Notes: generated by a model from the sequence alone, not told the origin. A DNA stretch of 64,000 nucleotides from Microbacterium sp. CH12i (GCF_000685355.1 NZ_JHET01000004.1:219710-283709); one strand, 5' to 3'. Positions 1 through 10,312 are shown, counted from the stretch's first letter. Translations and numbers: made by a program.

Positions 1-40
1 TAAACTGCACGTCGGCCGAGGGCGCAGTGGTGCCCGCCAA

Positions 41-1190
41 TCAACCTCCGTTCGAGTACGGTGTCGGCCGGGTCCCGGCCTGCATGGTGATCATGTTCGC
101 CGTGCGCCGACGAAGCGGCGCTGTCCCGAGCGCTCTGATCACCGTGTTGCGGAGGCTCGAGCCCGAAACCCTCGGCCGGGTGTCCCATCGCCATGTAGAA
201 CGACGATCGTCGCTGTGCACGTACAGCGGCACGCCGAGTGACGCGCTCGTATGCCCGGAAATCGGGAAGATCGTCGCGCAGCGACTGTTCGAGCACCACC
301 GCAAGGTGGAGCGCGGCTGCCCATCCCAGGTTCATGCCCTGCCCGCCGATCGGGCTGGTCTCATGCGCTGCATCGCCGAGGAGCACCACCCGGCCCCCCA
401 CTGTGCGCGCAGCGCGATGCTGACGCGCCTGAAATGCAGTGGGCTGAAGCCCTGCTGGCATATCGATCCGGATGCCGGTCCGCTCCCAGATCACGCGCGC
501 GAACGCCTCCGCATCGCCGAGGGCGCGCTCCGGGTCAGCCGCAACCCAGCGCCTGCCACCCAGCGGAAGCGGAAACGACTCGACGAGCCCTGCGGGCTCG
601 CAATACAGCTGGGCGCGCGGGAAGTTCTGCGCATCGGGGATATCCACCATCGCGTACGAACCTCTTCCCGATTGCTGACGCCAGCCAATGCCCAGCTGAC
701 TTCGGATGCCGCTGCGCACGCCGTCTGCCGCAATGACAAACGACGCTGTGTCCGCTCGGTGCGCACTATCTGTGTGCACCGCAAGGCAGAGCAAGTCGCC
801 CTCGTTACGAAGCTCGCGAACCTCGTGACCAGTGCACAGCGTCGCCGACGGCAGCTGCCCGATGCGCTCCACCAGCAGGGCGTGCGTACGACGCTGAGGG
901 AGGATTAGCACGCGCTGTTTCGCGGAGAAGGCGATCGATGCGAGGGTACGTCCGCCGCAGAGCACTTCTCCCCCCTCAAGTTCGAGCGCCTCTTCGCGCA
1001 CCTGTGCGCCAAGATTCACGGCATCGAGCGCGGCGAGCCCCGGCGGATGGATGCCGATTGCCCGTGAACGGTCATCGGCGCCAGTACGGTTTTCGTACAC
1101 GACCACATCGATCCCTTCCTGCGCCAACAGGCAGGCAAGGAGTAGTCCGACGGGGCCAGCGCCCACGATCGCAACGTCATGATGAGGCAT
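41..1190 (-). CDS. FAD-dependent monooxygenase of the type III PKS operon, frame probably disrupted near its 3' end
   Basis: Class A flavoprotein hydroxylase, expected to hydroxylate or oxidise the aromatic product of the neighbouring polyketide synthase. The N-terminus reads MPHHDVAIVGAGPVGLLLA, a GxGxxG dinucleotide-binding fold. Near residue 280 lies VVLLGDAAHETSPIGGQG, the GD motif that contacts FAD ribose, followed by GMNLG. ATG 1190 overlaps the methyltransferase stop by 14 bases. The frame stays open to the window edge, but its last 60 residues look non-coding, whereas another frame from about position 180 gives a plausible family C-terminus (RNTVIRALGTAPLRRRTAN) ending at 41. I infer one extra base (or two lost) near 150-200; the alternative is that the gene simply runs off the window. 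Confidence 0.72.
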
Positions 1191-1887
1191 TCGAGCTCTC
1201 CCATCTGAGCTCGAGCCTCGCAGGAAAGGCCCGCCGAACCCGCCACCCTGGTGGGGCGGCAGCGGAAAGCTCGCCGAACGTATACGCCCGACGAATGCTG
1301 GTGAGCCCATCGGCCCTGATGAAAGAGTCGGCGAGCAGGTTCTTCTCGAACGGCAAGGTACCGGCGCCAAATCCCCAGTAAGCGAACCGGCTCCGCTCGA
1401 TATCTCGATGCAGAACGAGCCCACCGGCGGTGGCGAGACGGACAGAGTCCTGGAGCAGGTCGGGCAGCTCATCGCCGATCAGATGATGCAGCAGATGGTT
1501 GGAGATCACGACATCGAAGACCTCGCCGGCCAGATCGCTCGTATACGCGCATCGATAGTCCACTCCGCCGCCGCGACCGAGTGCCCACCGGATCGCCCTC
1601 GCGTCAGCATCCAGAGCCGTGACATGAATCGACAGCCCATCTCGGTGTGCCCATGCGGCGATCGCACGTGACACATCACCGCCGCCTGCGCCTACATCGA
1701 GGAGCCTGATTGACTGCTTCTGCGCACGCGGGCGAATCTCACGGCGGTACACCGCACGCCATCGAGACACTACGGAATTCACAAGGGAGAACCGGTCGTA
1801 AGTGCGCTCCAGCATCCGAAGGTCTGCGTCTGGATCATCCATCAATTCTCGGATGGCGACCGCGCGAATGGAGAGATCAGTGCTCAT
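1177..1887 (-). CDS. Class I SAM-dependent methyltransferase of the type III PKS operon
   Basis: A 236-residue methyltransferase, likely O- or C-methylating a polyketide intermediate. The SAM-binding motif I is LLDVGAGGGDVSRAI near residue 62, followed by an acidic residue at the end of strand 2 (TALDAD) and motif IV-like VVISNHLLHHL near residue 108. Its start codon overlaps the polyketide synthase stop by four bases (ATGA), and its own stop overlaps the monooxygenase start, so translation of the three genes is probably coupled. The synthase-methyltransferase-monooxygenase order recurs in actinobacteria. Substrate and product cannot be read from the sequence. Confidence 0.85.
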   Translation of the reverse strand: MSTDLSIRAVAIRELMDDPDADLRMLERTYDRFSLVNSVVSRWRAVYRREIRPRAQKQSIRLLDVGAGGGDVSRAIAAWAHRDGLSIHVTALDADARAIRWALGRGGGVDYRCAYTSDLAGEVFDVVISNHLLHHLIGDELPDLLQDSVRLATAGGLVLHRDIERSRFAYWGFGAGTLPFEKNLLADSFIRADGLTSIRRAYTFGELSAAAPPGWRVRRAFPARLELRWESSNASS

Positions 1888-3044
1888 GGATGCTGGGGTG
1901 CGACGACCGTCATGAGTGCGGTCTCTGCGGTGAGGCCCGGTCCGAACGCCATGGCCGACACCCGGTCTCCGTCGTGTGCGTCTTCCTCCTCGAGGATGCG
2001 CCGCAACACGAATAGCACGGTGGCGCTGGACATATTGCCGTACTGTCTCAGGACCTCTCGCGCGGGATGAAGCTGCTGCTCGGAGAGACTCAGCCGCTCC
2101 TCCACTCGGTCCAGGATGCTGCGCCCACCGGGATGGATCGCCCAGTGTGAAACTTGCTCGCCGATCGTCCCTTCGTCGAAAGCGGCAGCGAGCCTGTCTT
2201 CGTCGGCATAGAGCGGGCGGAGCGCGCCGAAAATGTTCTCTCCGATGAGCTGCGGCACGGCCGTGGACAGAATCATCTCGAAGCCCTCATCGCCAATCAT
2301 CCACGCCATGCTCTCCTTCCCTTGCGGGATGATGTCGGTGTGGAAGCGGTCCAGCGCGAAGCCGCGCACGTCGGAATCAAACTGCCGTGCGGTGACGAGA
2401 CCAGCAGCCGCACCGTCGGCGAAGAGGGACGTGGCCACGATCATATCCGGATCATCAGAGGAGCGCAGGTGCAGAGTGCAGAGTTCCACGCTGACGACGA
2501 GGACCACCGCATTCGGGTCCGCAACACAGAACTGATGCGCCGCGCGCAGCGCGGGCATCGAGGCGTAGCACCCCATAAATCCCAGATGATAGCGCTGCAC
2601 GTTGCCGGCCAGCCCGAGTGCGCGGACGATCTCGTAGTCGGGGCCTGGCGCGTAGAATCCGGTGCACGAAACGGTGATCACATGGGTGATGTCTGCGGCG
2701 GTGATGTCTGGGTCAGATTGCAGCGCTCGACGAGCCACCTCGACGTACAGCTTCCACGCTTCGCGGACGTAGATCTCGTTACGCGCCTTCGTTCCTGGGG
2801 AAAGCAGCGTGCCGGTTTCTCTGTCAAAGAACTGCGGCGACTCGACTTCTGCAGAAAAAGACAGCTCGTCGAGCACCGTGTAACGAGTGTCGATGCCGGA
2901 TCCGTTGAATGACGCCGTCACGATTCGCTTTGCCAATCGCCCAATGTCTGGCTGGGCGGCGAAGACGTCCCGTACTTCGTCCTGTCTCAATGTCGTGTCA
3001 GGAACGATCGTCTGCAGCGAACGAAGGATAGTGGGATGACTCAT
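1884..3044 (-). CDS. Type III polyketide synthase (chalcone/stilbene synthase family)
   Basis: Homodimeric ketosynthase that condenses malonyl-CoA units onto a CoA starter, usually giving pyrones or (alkyl)resorcinols. Counting from ATG 3044 the protein has 386 residues, the usual family size. The catalytic triad is visible: Cys about 127 in VSCTGFYAPG, His about 304 in HWAIHPGGRS and Asn about 337 in YGNMSS. The frame extends upstream to 3197, but that would overlap the CYTH gene and add 51 residues with no family match, so I chose the MSHPTILRSL start. It is the first gene of a three-gene operon. Starter unit and chain length are unknown. Confidence 0.92.
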   Translation of the reverse strand: MSHPTILRSLQTIVPDTTLRQDEVRDVFAAQPDIGRLAKRIVTASFNGSGIDTRYTVLDELSFSAEVESPQFFDRETGTLLSPGTKARNEIYVREAWKLYVEVARRALQSDPDITAADITHVITVSCTGFYAPGPDYEIVRALGLAGNVQRYHLGFMGCYASMPALRAAHQFCVADPNAVVLVVSVELCTLHLRSSDDPDMIVATSLFADGAAAGLVTARQFDSDVRGFALDRFHTDIIPQGKESMAWMIGDEGFEMILSTAVPQLIGENIFGALRPLYADEDRLAAAFDEGTIGEQVSHWAIHPGGRSILDRVEERLSLSEQQLHPAREVLRQYGNMSSATVLFVLRRILEEEDAHDGDRVSAMAFGPGLTAETALMTVVAPQHP

Positions 3045-3087
3045 GAGGTCACTCAAGCACGGGATGACGTCCTGAGAAAGAGGCGGG

Positions 3088-3705
3088 TCAGAAACCGAGG
3101 GCGCGTGCGAGTTTCGATCCGGATGCCGAGTGCCGACCACCGGCCGCAAAAATGGCCATCTCGACGGCAGTAAAGAACGTTTCGCGTCCGGCAGCATCTT
3201 CCGGGGCAGCTGGTCCTAGTTCCATCTCCCACTCGCGCCATTCCCGCTGCACGTTCTGACGCAGGTCAGTGGCGCGGACACGGTCGTCGACGAACTCAGC
3301 GATAACACCCGCAGGACCGGTGAGCAGGTATGCAGTGCGGTCGTTTTCGATGCGGGCGAGCGGGCTGAGCGGTTCGGTCGTCCACCGTGCGATCGCAGTG
3401 GCGACGGGATCCGGCAGGTCATCGCCGTCACCGAGTGGCCATCCCAGCTCAAGGCGGCCATCGCCCTCGCGCGGGCCTTTCACATGCCAGCCCTCGTCGG
3501 GTCCACCCGTGCGACGACGCAACGCCACTCCGGCACGAGAAAGCGCGGCATCGGCGGTATCGAAGTAGCGCGCATCAAGCACGCGCAATTCACCAGAGGT
3601 TATCTCCGTCACACCGGGAATCGCTGTCCAGACAGGTAGCGGCGTATCGGTATCGACGTCGTACTTGCGCTCGACTTCGATGGCGCGTGACGGCTCAGTC
3701 GTCAC
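3088..3705 (-). CDS. CYTH domain protein
   Basis: CYTH (CyaB/thiamine triphosphatase-like) fold, a triphosphate tunnel enzyme family that hydrolyses or cyclises triphosphorylated substrates. The signature IEVERKYDVD (ExExK) stands near residue 10. Basic and acidic tunnel strands follow (RYFDTADAAL, LRRRTGG, WHVKGPREGDGRLEL, EFVDDRV, WREWEMEL). The GTG at 3705 is preferred because it puts the signature at the usual distance from the N-terminus and has an AGGA-like site about ten bases upstream. It overlaps the preceding small gene by 11 bases, suggesting coupling. The C-terminal CHAD domain seen in some family members is absent. Substrate unknown. Confidence 0.85.
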   Translation of the reverse strand: MTTEPSRAIEVERKYDVDTDTPLPVWTAIPGVTEITSGELRVLDARYFDTADAALSRAGVALRRRTGGPDEGWHVKGPREGDGRLELGWPLGDGDDLPDPVATAIARWTTEPLSPLARIENDRTAYLLTGPAGVIAEFVDDRVRATDLRQNVQREWREWEMELGPAAPEDAAGRETFFTAVEMAIFAAGGRHSASGSKLARALGF

Positions 3706-3910
3706 TGGAGACAATGTCCTCGAGGGACTCCTCGTACCAGTACTCGATCTCGGTAGGTCCATCGCTGGTTCCAGTGTTCTGCGCCTCACCCTTGCGGTGA
3801 TACACCACCTGCGTCTCGCTGTACGGGACGATCAGCTTGCCATCAGCGTCGTCGTCGAGGGGAATGATCTGCCCGTCCAGCGGGCCTCCGTGAAGTCGTG
3901 CAATTGCCAT
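3695..3910 (-). CDS. Small conserved protein of unknown function
   Basis: A 71-residue protein beginning MAIARLHGGPLDGQIIPL, acidic at its C-terminus (EESLEDIVSSDD). The motif GGPLDGQ occurs in many short actinobacterial and phage proteins, but I cannot give a function. Its stop overlaps the CYTH start, so the two form a short operon. There is no signal peptide or membrane segment. A GTG two codons upstream (3916) is an alternative start. Confidence 0.7.
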   Translation of the reverse strand: MAIARLHGGPLDGQIIPLDDDADGKLIVPYSETQVVYHRKGEAQNTGTSDGPTEIEYWYEESLEDIVSSDD

Positions 3911-3976
3911 GTGCACACCATAGCGCCGTGTTTCGATGTCTGGCGTGATTGCACCGGTCAGGCGTTCACGCCGCGT

Positions 3977-4459
3977 CTACGCCACGACCACCCCGAGGAT
4001 CGCGCCGATGATCATCCAGGGGCCGAATGCGATGCGGGTGGCACCGTTGGCCCGCCGCAACGCCATGAGCGCGAGCGCGTAGAGGGCACCGAGCACGAAC
4101 GCTGATGCTGCGCCCACGGCGAGAGCCTGCCAACCGTGCCAGCCCAGAACGAGACCGATAACAGCTGCGAGCTTCACATCTCCGCCGCCGATCCCCCCTC
4201 GACTCACAAAGCGCATCACGATGTAGAAGCCGCAGAGCACCAGCATGCCTCCTACCGCGCGGGTCAGCGGCCAGACCTCCCCCATCACCAGCGCATCGAT
4301 GATGACCAGCACCAATGCACCACCCAGCGTCGGCAGCACAATCCGGTTCGGGAGTCGGTGCGTTCGCCCGTCAATGACGATCAGCCAGCCGCCGATCCCC
4401 AGTAGCGCGAGGTACGCAAGCACAACGATGACCATGTGCACTGCGGATGCGGGGACCAT
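3977..4459 (-). CDS. Prepilin peptidase, A24 family
   Basis: Membrane aspartyl protease that would cleave type IV pilin or Flp/Tad prepilin leader peptides. About 160 residues and almost entirely transmembrane. Both catalytic aspartates are recognisable: one in VIDGRTHRLPNR near residue 30 and one in the hallmark GGIGGGDVKLAA. The N-terminal methylase domain of long enzymes is missing, as in TadV/CpaA-type members. No tad or pil genes lie in the window. ATG 4435 (MVIVVLAYL) is an alternative start; neither has a convincing ribosome site. The gene diverges from the imu cassette across an AT-rich spacer. Confidence 0.85.
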   Translation of the reverse strand: MVPASAVHMVIVVLAYLALLGIGGWLIVIDGRTHRLPNRIVLPTLGGALVLVIIDALVMGEVWPLTRAVGGMLVLCGFYIVMRFVSRGGIGGGDVKLAAVIGLVLGWHGWQALAVGAASAFVLGALYALALMALRRANGATRIAFGPWMIIGAILGVVVA

Positions 4460-4557
4460 CCCCGAAGAGTACGAGAACTGCGCCTGTCGCGATTTGGGGC
4501 TGTGGATAACTCCATTGTCTGATGTACGAATTACTCTCGAATCCTTACTTGATTTAT

Positions 4558-4573
4558 TCGTATTTATATTCGA
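4558..4573 (+). promoter_or_regulatory. Probable LexA (SOS) box upstream of imuA
   Basis: TCGTATTTATATTCGA is a 16-bp dyad with one mismatched pair and fits the actinobacterial LexA pattern TCGAAY-N4-RTTCGA. It lies 10 bases before ATG 4584 in an AT-rich gap. imuA-imuB-dnaE2 cassettes are typically LexA-repressed and DNA-damage induced, which supports the assignment. The near-palindrome is directly visible; LexA binding is inferred. Confidence 0.6.
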
Positions 4574-4583
4574 GGATGGATGC

Positions 4584-5347
4584 ATGGGCACCGCACTCTC
4601 CGCCCCGACCGCTCTCCCCCGTGAGGCACAGCCTCCCGCGCGCAGGATCTGCATCGCCTCCGCAGCGAGATCACTCGCATGCAGCGACGACGCAGCGATG
4701 TTCCTTTCCTGCCCATCGATCCCGCATTTGAGGGACTGCTGCCTGACTCTGGGCTGCGCGTGGGCTCCTCGTACTCGATCTCTCCCTCCCCCAGCCTGTT
4801 GGGCGCGCTGCTCGCTACCCCGTCGCAGAAAGGGGCCTGGTGTGCGGTCATCGGAATGCCCACGATCGGCGTCGAGGCGATGGCCGGGTTCGGCGTCGAG
4901 CTAGAACGCCTCGTCCTCGTGCCTGATCCCGGTCCGCGCTGGCTCACGGTCGCCACCGCACTCTCCGAGGTGATCCCGCTCATCGCCGTGCATCCACGCA
5001 GTCGGGTATCGGATGCTGACATCGCCCGGCTAAACGCACGACTGCGTGATCGTGGTTGCACGCTGCTGGTCACGGCGCCCTGGCCACAAAGCGAGGCAAC
5101 GATCCGGGTGGAAGAGACCGAGTGGCACGGTCTGGGCTCCGGGTGGGGGCTGCTTGCTGATCGCACCGTGACGCTGCGCGCTTCGGGAAGACGACATGAG
5201 GGCTCGAGCCGCGTGCGGGTGCGAATGCCTACTTCTCTCGGTCGAGTAGATACTGTGGCTCCTCCCCTGCGCGCCATGACCCCGCTACCTGCTACCGGTG
5301 CCGGTGCCGCTGCCGCTGAAACTGAAACGTGGGCGGTGGCCGGATGA
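4584..5347 (+). CDS. imuA: ImuA-type mutasome protein (RecA-like), frame disrupted near its 5' end
   Basis: Accessory protein of the damage-inducible mutasome, thought to act with ImuB to let DnaE2 copy damaged DNA. The body is intact and family-like: LHRLRSEITRMQRRR, then FLPIDPAFEGLLPDSGLR, WCAVIGMPTIGVEA and LVLVPDPGPRW. No good in-frame start exists upstream of this body except ATG 4679, which cuts off conserved sequence. ATG 4584, behind a GAGG site, begins MGTALSAPTALPREAQPP in another frame; restoring one lost base near 4640 joins the two. The stop overlaps the imuB start (ATGA). Starting at 4679 remains an alternative. Confidence 0.78.
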
Positions 5348-6911
5348 TGCCCCCGCGCCACCTGGTGCTGTGGCTTCCCGATTGGCCTGTGCGTGCGGCT
5401 CTTGGTTCGCCCGTTACTGGCCGACCTGTTACTGACAAACCTGTTACCGATGAACCAGTTGCAGGCGAACCAGTTGCGATCGTTCAGGCAAACATAATCG
5501 TCGCTTGTTCAGCGGCGGCCCGCGCGCAGGGTGTGCGCCGCGGTCAGCGTCGTCGGCTCGCACAGTCCCGTTCCCCGGCGCTTCGTCTTATCCCGGCCGA
5601 TCCTCGGCGAGATGAGCGTGCCTTCCTGCCTGTGCTGAGGCTGCTAGAAGACCTGGTTCCTGGAGTGCAGCCACTGCGCCCAGGACTTGCCGCGTTACGC
5701 GCTCGCGGAGCCGCCCGCTACTACGGCGGGGAGGAGCAGGCCGCGTTGCGGCTGATCGAGGCTCTCGCCGAACACAACCATCCGGGCTCTCGTGCAGCTA
5801 TTGCCGACGGGCTTTTCACCGCAGAACAGGCTGCACGTCTGGCAACCCCGACGCTCATCGTCGACCCCGGTAGGTCGCAGGAGTTCCTCGCACCGCTCCC
5901 CGTGCAGTCGCTGGGCGATGAAGAAGTGACCGCGCTGCTGCAGCGGCTCGGCATCCGCACCCTCGCAGAGTTCGCTACTCTCGCCGAAGACGACATTCGC
6001 GATCGGCTGGGTGAACGCGGCGCACGGTTGCACGCGCTGGCTTCCGGCGCTGACTCCCGGCCGCTGACGCCACAGCATCCCGAACCAGAGCTGGCACGCG
6101 AGGTCGTCTTCGAAAGCCCGCTAAAGCATGCCGATCAGGTGGCTTTCGCGGTGCGACAAACAGCGGATGCCGTCACCGCCGCCCTCGCCGAGCTCGCACA
6201 GGTGTGCACCGAGGTGCGGATCGATTTCACCGACGACGACGGTGCGATCTCCTCACGAGTGTGGATGCATCCGACATCTTTCGAGGCAAGTGATCTGGTC
6301 GACCGGGTGCGCTGGCAGCTAGAGGGGCTTCGTCCAAGCGGAGCATCCGTCGATCGTGTGGGTGCCGGCATCGCCGAGGTGCGAATCGTTCCGACCAGGG
6401 TCGACGACAGCGCCCATCATCAGCCAGGGCTGTTCGGGCAGGGCCCAGAGCAGCGACTGCACCATGCCGTCTCCCGCGTGCAGGCGATGCTCGGTCATCG
6501 TGGCGTGGTCACCCCTGTCGTCATCGGCGGGCGTCGTCTCGCCGATCGGCAGCTGCTTCAGCCTGGGGCGACCGAGTGCCACCAGAGCGCGACGAGCGCC
6601 TTCCCTGGCCCGGAAGCCTTCCTCCGCCATACCCGTCCGAAGTGTTCGCCCCACCGCTTCCGGCTCGGGTGATGGCGGCAGATGGCACTGCACCCTCTGT
6701 CGATGAGCGCGGGACCCTCTCCGCTCCTCCCGTGCAGATCCAAGAAACACCGGTGCTGAGCTGGGCTGGTCCCTGGCCGCTGCGCGAGCACGCCTGGGAC
6801 GCTGAACACGCCCGTTTCGCCCAGCGGTTCCAGATCGTGGATGAGGCTCAGCGCGCCTGGCTGGTGCTCTGGGAAGACAACGCCTGGTGGGTCGAAGGAC
6901 GGTACCGCTGA
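5344..6911 (+). CDS. imuB: ImuB, Y-family polymerase-like mutasome scaffold, frame disrupted at about 6564
   Basis: Catalytically inactive Y-family polymerase relative that links DnaE2 to the sliding clamp. The N-terminus reads LVLWLPDWPV and the palm region follows (IVACSAAARAQGVRRGQRRR); the helix-hairpin-helix region is LQRLGIRTLAEFATL. QPGLFG near residue 360 fits a beta-clamp binding motif. At about 6564 the sequence CAGCCTGGGGCG lacks one base: restoring it gives QPWGDRVPPERDERLPWPG and continues in the next frame to WWVEGRYR at 6911. As read, the frame ends at 6672. The N-terminal region has an unusual PVTxx repeat, described separately. Confidence 0.88.
5409..5480 (+). repeat. Imperfect in-frame 15-base repeats in imuB coding for PVTxx/PVAxx units
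   Basis: The ImuB N-terminus contains PVTGRPVTDKPVTDEPVAGE, four degenerate pentapeptides starting PV, at a place where relatives normally have a short variable linker. At DNA level the units share CCTGTTAC or CCAGTTGC cores spaced 15 bases apart. Because the unit is a multiple of three the frame is kept. This looks like local slippage expansion between the first strand and the palm. Confidence 0.7.
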
Positions 6912-9900
6912 TGGGATTTCATAACCCGCCGCTGTCATGGAAAGAGCTCGAGCAGACCCTCAGCGACCCCACCAAACCCACCGCACCCCCTGGTGCGCTC
7001 CCTCCGCGGCGCCCAGACCCCGGTCCGGTCAGCAGGCGGCGTAAGGCAGATCCACCGCCTGATATCGTCCGGCCCAATGATGCCGTCCCCTATGCGGAAC
7101 TGCACGCGCACTCCTCGTTCTCATTCCTCGACGGCGCTTCCTCCCCAGAAGATCTCATCGCCGAGGCAGAACGGCTCGGACTCACTGCCCTCGCAATCAC
7201 CGACCATGATGGTTTCTACGGCGCCGCCCGCTTTGCCGAGGCTGCCGATGTCAGCGGTGCACAGGTGCAGACCATCTTCGGTGCCGAACTTTCACTGGAA
7301 CTGCCGGGGCCGCAGAATGGCGTACCTGACCCGGTCGGAGAACATCTGCTCGTCCTCGCCCGAGGGATGGAGGGCTATCACCGGCTCTCCGGGGCCATCA
7401 CCAGGGCACAGCTGCGCGGTGGAGAGAAAGGGCGGCCGGTCTATGACCTCGATGACCTCGCGGCGAGCGCGGGCGGCGAATGGACAATCCTCACCGGCTG
7501 CCGCAAAGGCGGCGTACGCCAAGGCCTCGTTCGAGGGGATGCTGCGACGCCGCTGCGCCGGCTGGCCGATCTGTTCGGACAGGATCAGGTCGTCGTCGAA
7601 CTCATCGACCACGGCGACCCACTGGACAGTCGTCGTAACGACGCACTTGCAGATCTTGCCGCAGCTCATCAGCTTCCCGTTGTGGCGACGAACAACGTGC
7701 ACTACACCGCTCCAACACGTGCCCGTCTTGCCGAGGCCGTCGCGGCGGTTCGAGCTACTCGCGGTATGGATGAGCTCGACGGCTGGCTTCCCTCTCACGG
7801 CTCAGCGCATCTGCGCAGTGGGGCGGAGATGGCTGCCCGGTTCCAGCGCTACCCGGGGGCGATCACGCAGGGGCTGAGCATCGCTGCGGCATCCGCTTTT
7901 CCGCTGCGTCGCGCTCGCCCCGCGCTTCCTCGGCAGGAGGTGCCGGAGGGACACACGCCGATGAGTCATCTCCGCGCCCTGGTCTGGGCTGCAGTCCCCG
8001 AGATATATCCACGACTCGATGCCGAAGGACGCGCACGGATCACGCGCGAACTGAATGTGATCGAGGAGAAAGACTTCCCCGGCTACTTCCTCATCGTGCA
8101 CGGCATCGTCGCAGAAGCGAAGCGCCGCGGCATCCTCTGTCAGGGGCGGGGGTCTGCTGCGGCGAGCGCGGTCTGTTACCTGCTGGGTATCACGGCGGTC
8201 GATCCGATCCTCTATCGGCTCCCCTTTGAGCGCTTCCTCGCCACTACCCGTGAAGAAGAGCCAGACATCGATGTGGACTTCGACTCCGATCGCCGAGAGG
8301 AGATCATCCAGTGGGTCTACACGCAGTACGGTCGGGATCGCGCAGCGCAGGTGGCGAACGTCATCCAGTATCGTCCGAAGAACGCGGTGCGCGATATGGC
8401 GAGGGCGCTCGGTCATGCCCCCGGCCAGCAAGATGCCTGGTCACGGCAGGTCGACGGCTGGGGTGCCGATCTGATGCCCACCGACGGTCATGACATCCCG
8501 ACCACCGTGTTGGAGTATGCCGGAGAACTGTTGAAGGCCCCTCGGCATCTCGGCATCCATTCGGGCGGCATGGTACTCACCGCGCGGCCAGTCGGCGAGG
8601 TGGTGCCGGTAGAGCACGCCCGCATGAAGAACCGCACGGTCATCCAGTGGGACAAGGATGATGCGGCCTGGATGGGATTGGTGAAGTTCGACCTGCTGGG
8701 GCTGGGCATGCTCGCTGCCCTCCAGCACTGCTTCGACCTCATCGCCGAGGCCACCGGCGAGAAGTGGACTCTGCAGACCCTCCCGAAAGAAGAGGCTGCG
8801 GTCTACGACATGCTTTGCCGTGCGGATTCGATCGGTGTCTTCCAAGTCGAGTCCCGCGCACAGATCGGCCTACTCCCCCGTCTGCAGCCGCGTTGCTTCT
8901 ACGATCTCGTCATCCAGATCGCCCTCATCCGCCCCGGCCCTATCCAGGGCGGGGCCGTGCACCCGTTCGTTCGCCGCAAACTTGGCCAAGAGAAGGCGAC
9001 CTACGCACACCCCTCGTTGGAGCCGATTCTGAAACGCACCCTGGGGATCCCGATCTTTCAGGAGCAGCTCATTCAGATGGCGACGACTCTCGGTGACTGC
9101 ACGGCAGACGAGGCCGATCTGCTGCGGCGGGCGATGGGATCCAAGCGCGGTCAGGAGAAGATCGAACGAATCAAGGCGAAGCTCTACACCGGCATGGCAG
9201 CGAAGGGCTTAGATGAGGCCACCTCGAACCGCATCTACGCACAGATCCAAGCGTTCTCCAACTTCGGTTTCGCAGAGTCGCACTCGCTCTCGTTCGCTCT
9301 CCTCGTGTACGCGAGTTCTTGGCTGAAGCTGCACTACCCCGCCGCGTTCCTCGCAGGTCTCCTGCGCTCCCAGCCGATGGGCTTCTACTCCGCAGCCACA
9401 CTGACTGCAGATGCCCGTCGGCATGGCGTCGAGGTGCGCCGCCCCGATCTGCATGATTCGGATGCCGCGGCGATGCTGGAACACGCAAATGACTCTCCTG
9501 TCCCCTCCGGGCAGAGTTCCTGTCTCCTCCCCGAGCACCCTGCCGCCGAGACGTTCCGTATCGACGCCCCCGATGAATCACCCGCACATCGCCGAGATGA
9601 CGCCTTCGCCGTGCGACTCGGGCTCGCAGATGTACGCGGCATCGGGATGCCGATGGCTGAGCGCATCGTCGCCGAGCGGAAGGCGCACGGCCCTTTCCGT
9701 GATCTGCATGATCTGGTGCGCCGCACGGATGCCACTGCCGCCCAGTTAGAAGCGCTGGCGACAGCGGGAGCATTCGAGTGCCTCGGACTCAGCAGACGTG
9801 AGGCGATCTGGCTCTCTGGTGCCGCCGCCGAGGACCGTGCCCGCTACCTCCCCGACACAACGGTGTCAGTGCAGCCACCGCTATTTACCGACCAGACCAG

Positions 9901-10308
9901 TTACGAGCAACTGGCCGCCGATCTCACCACCACCGGACTCTCCACCGATGATCACCCCATGACGCATTTTCGTGCCGCACTGAATGAGCGGGGTGTTCTC
10001 ACCGCTGCCGGTCTACGAGAGCACGAGGTCGGTCGGCGTATCGAGGTCGCGGGTCTCGTCACGCATCGGCAGCGCCCGGCAACGGCAGCCGGTGTCACGT
10101 TCTTGAACCTCGAAGATGAGACGGACTCGTCAATGTGGTCTGCTCAACGGGCGTCTGGAACCGCTACCGCCGTATCGCCAGGGATTCACCCGCGCTGATT
10201 GTGCGCGGCATCCTGGAGCGCTCACCAGAGGGGGTGATCAACGTGCTCGCGGATGCTTTTCAGGATCTGCAGACCGGTCTTGAGCATCGGTCCCGCGATT
10301 TCCGCTGA
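6911..10308 (+). CDS. dnaE2: Error-prone DNA polymerase DnaE2, frame disrupted at about 10122
   Basis: C-family DNA polymerase that performs translesion synthesis in the SOS response together with ImuA and ImuB. About 1132 residues when repaired. A PHP domain starts near residue 62 (ELHAHSSFSFLDGAS), the polymerase core holds EEPDIDVDFDSDRREEI with the catalytic aspartates, and helix-hairpin-helix and OB-fold regions follow. The ATG shares a base with the imuB stop (TGATG). Near 10122 one base is missing in GAGAC-GGACTC: as read the protein ends at 10198, while restoring the base gives ETGLVNVVCSTGVWNRYRR and a normal ending, QTGLEHRSRDFR, at 10308. Confidence 0.95.
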
Positions 10309-10312
10309 CGAA

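Noticed and set aside
27..908. Long plus-strand frame opposite the FAD monooxygenase
   Set aside because: It mirrors a minus-strand gene with clear FAD motifs; the product is Arg/His-rich and family-less, typical of a high-GC shadow frame.
4537..4575. Seven-base inverted repeat CTCGAAT/ATTCGAG before imuA as an operator
   Set aside because: The arms are 25 bases apart; the 16-bp LexA-like dyad inside the same stretch is a better explanation.
5409..5480. Short direct repeats as a possible CRISPR array
   Set aside because: Units are 15 bases, in frame, contiguous without spacers and inside the imuB coding sequence.
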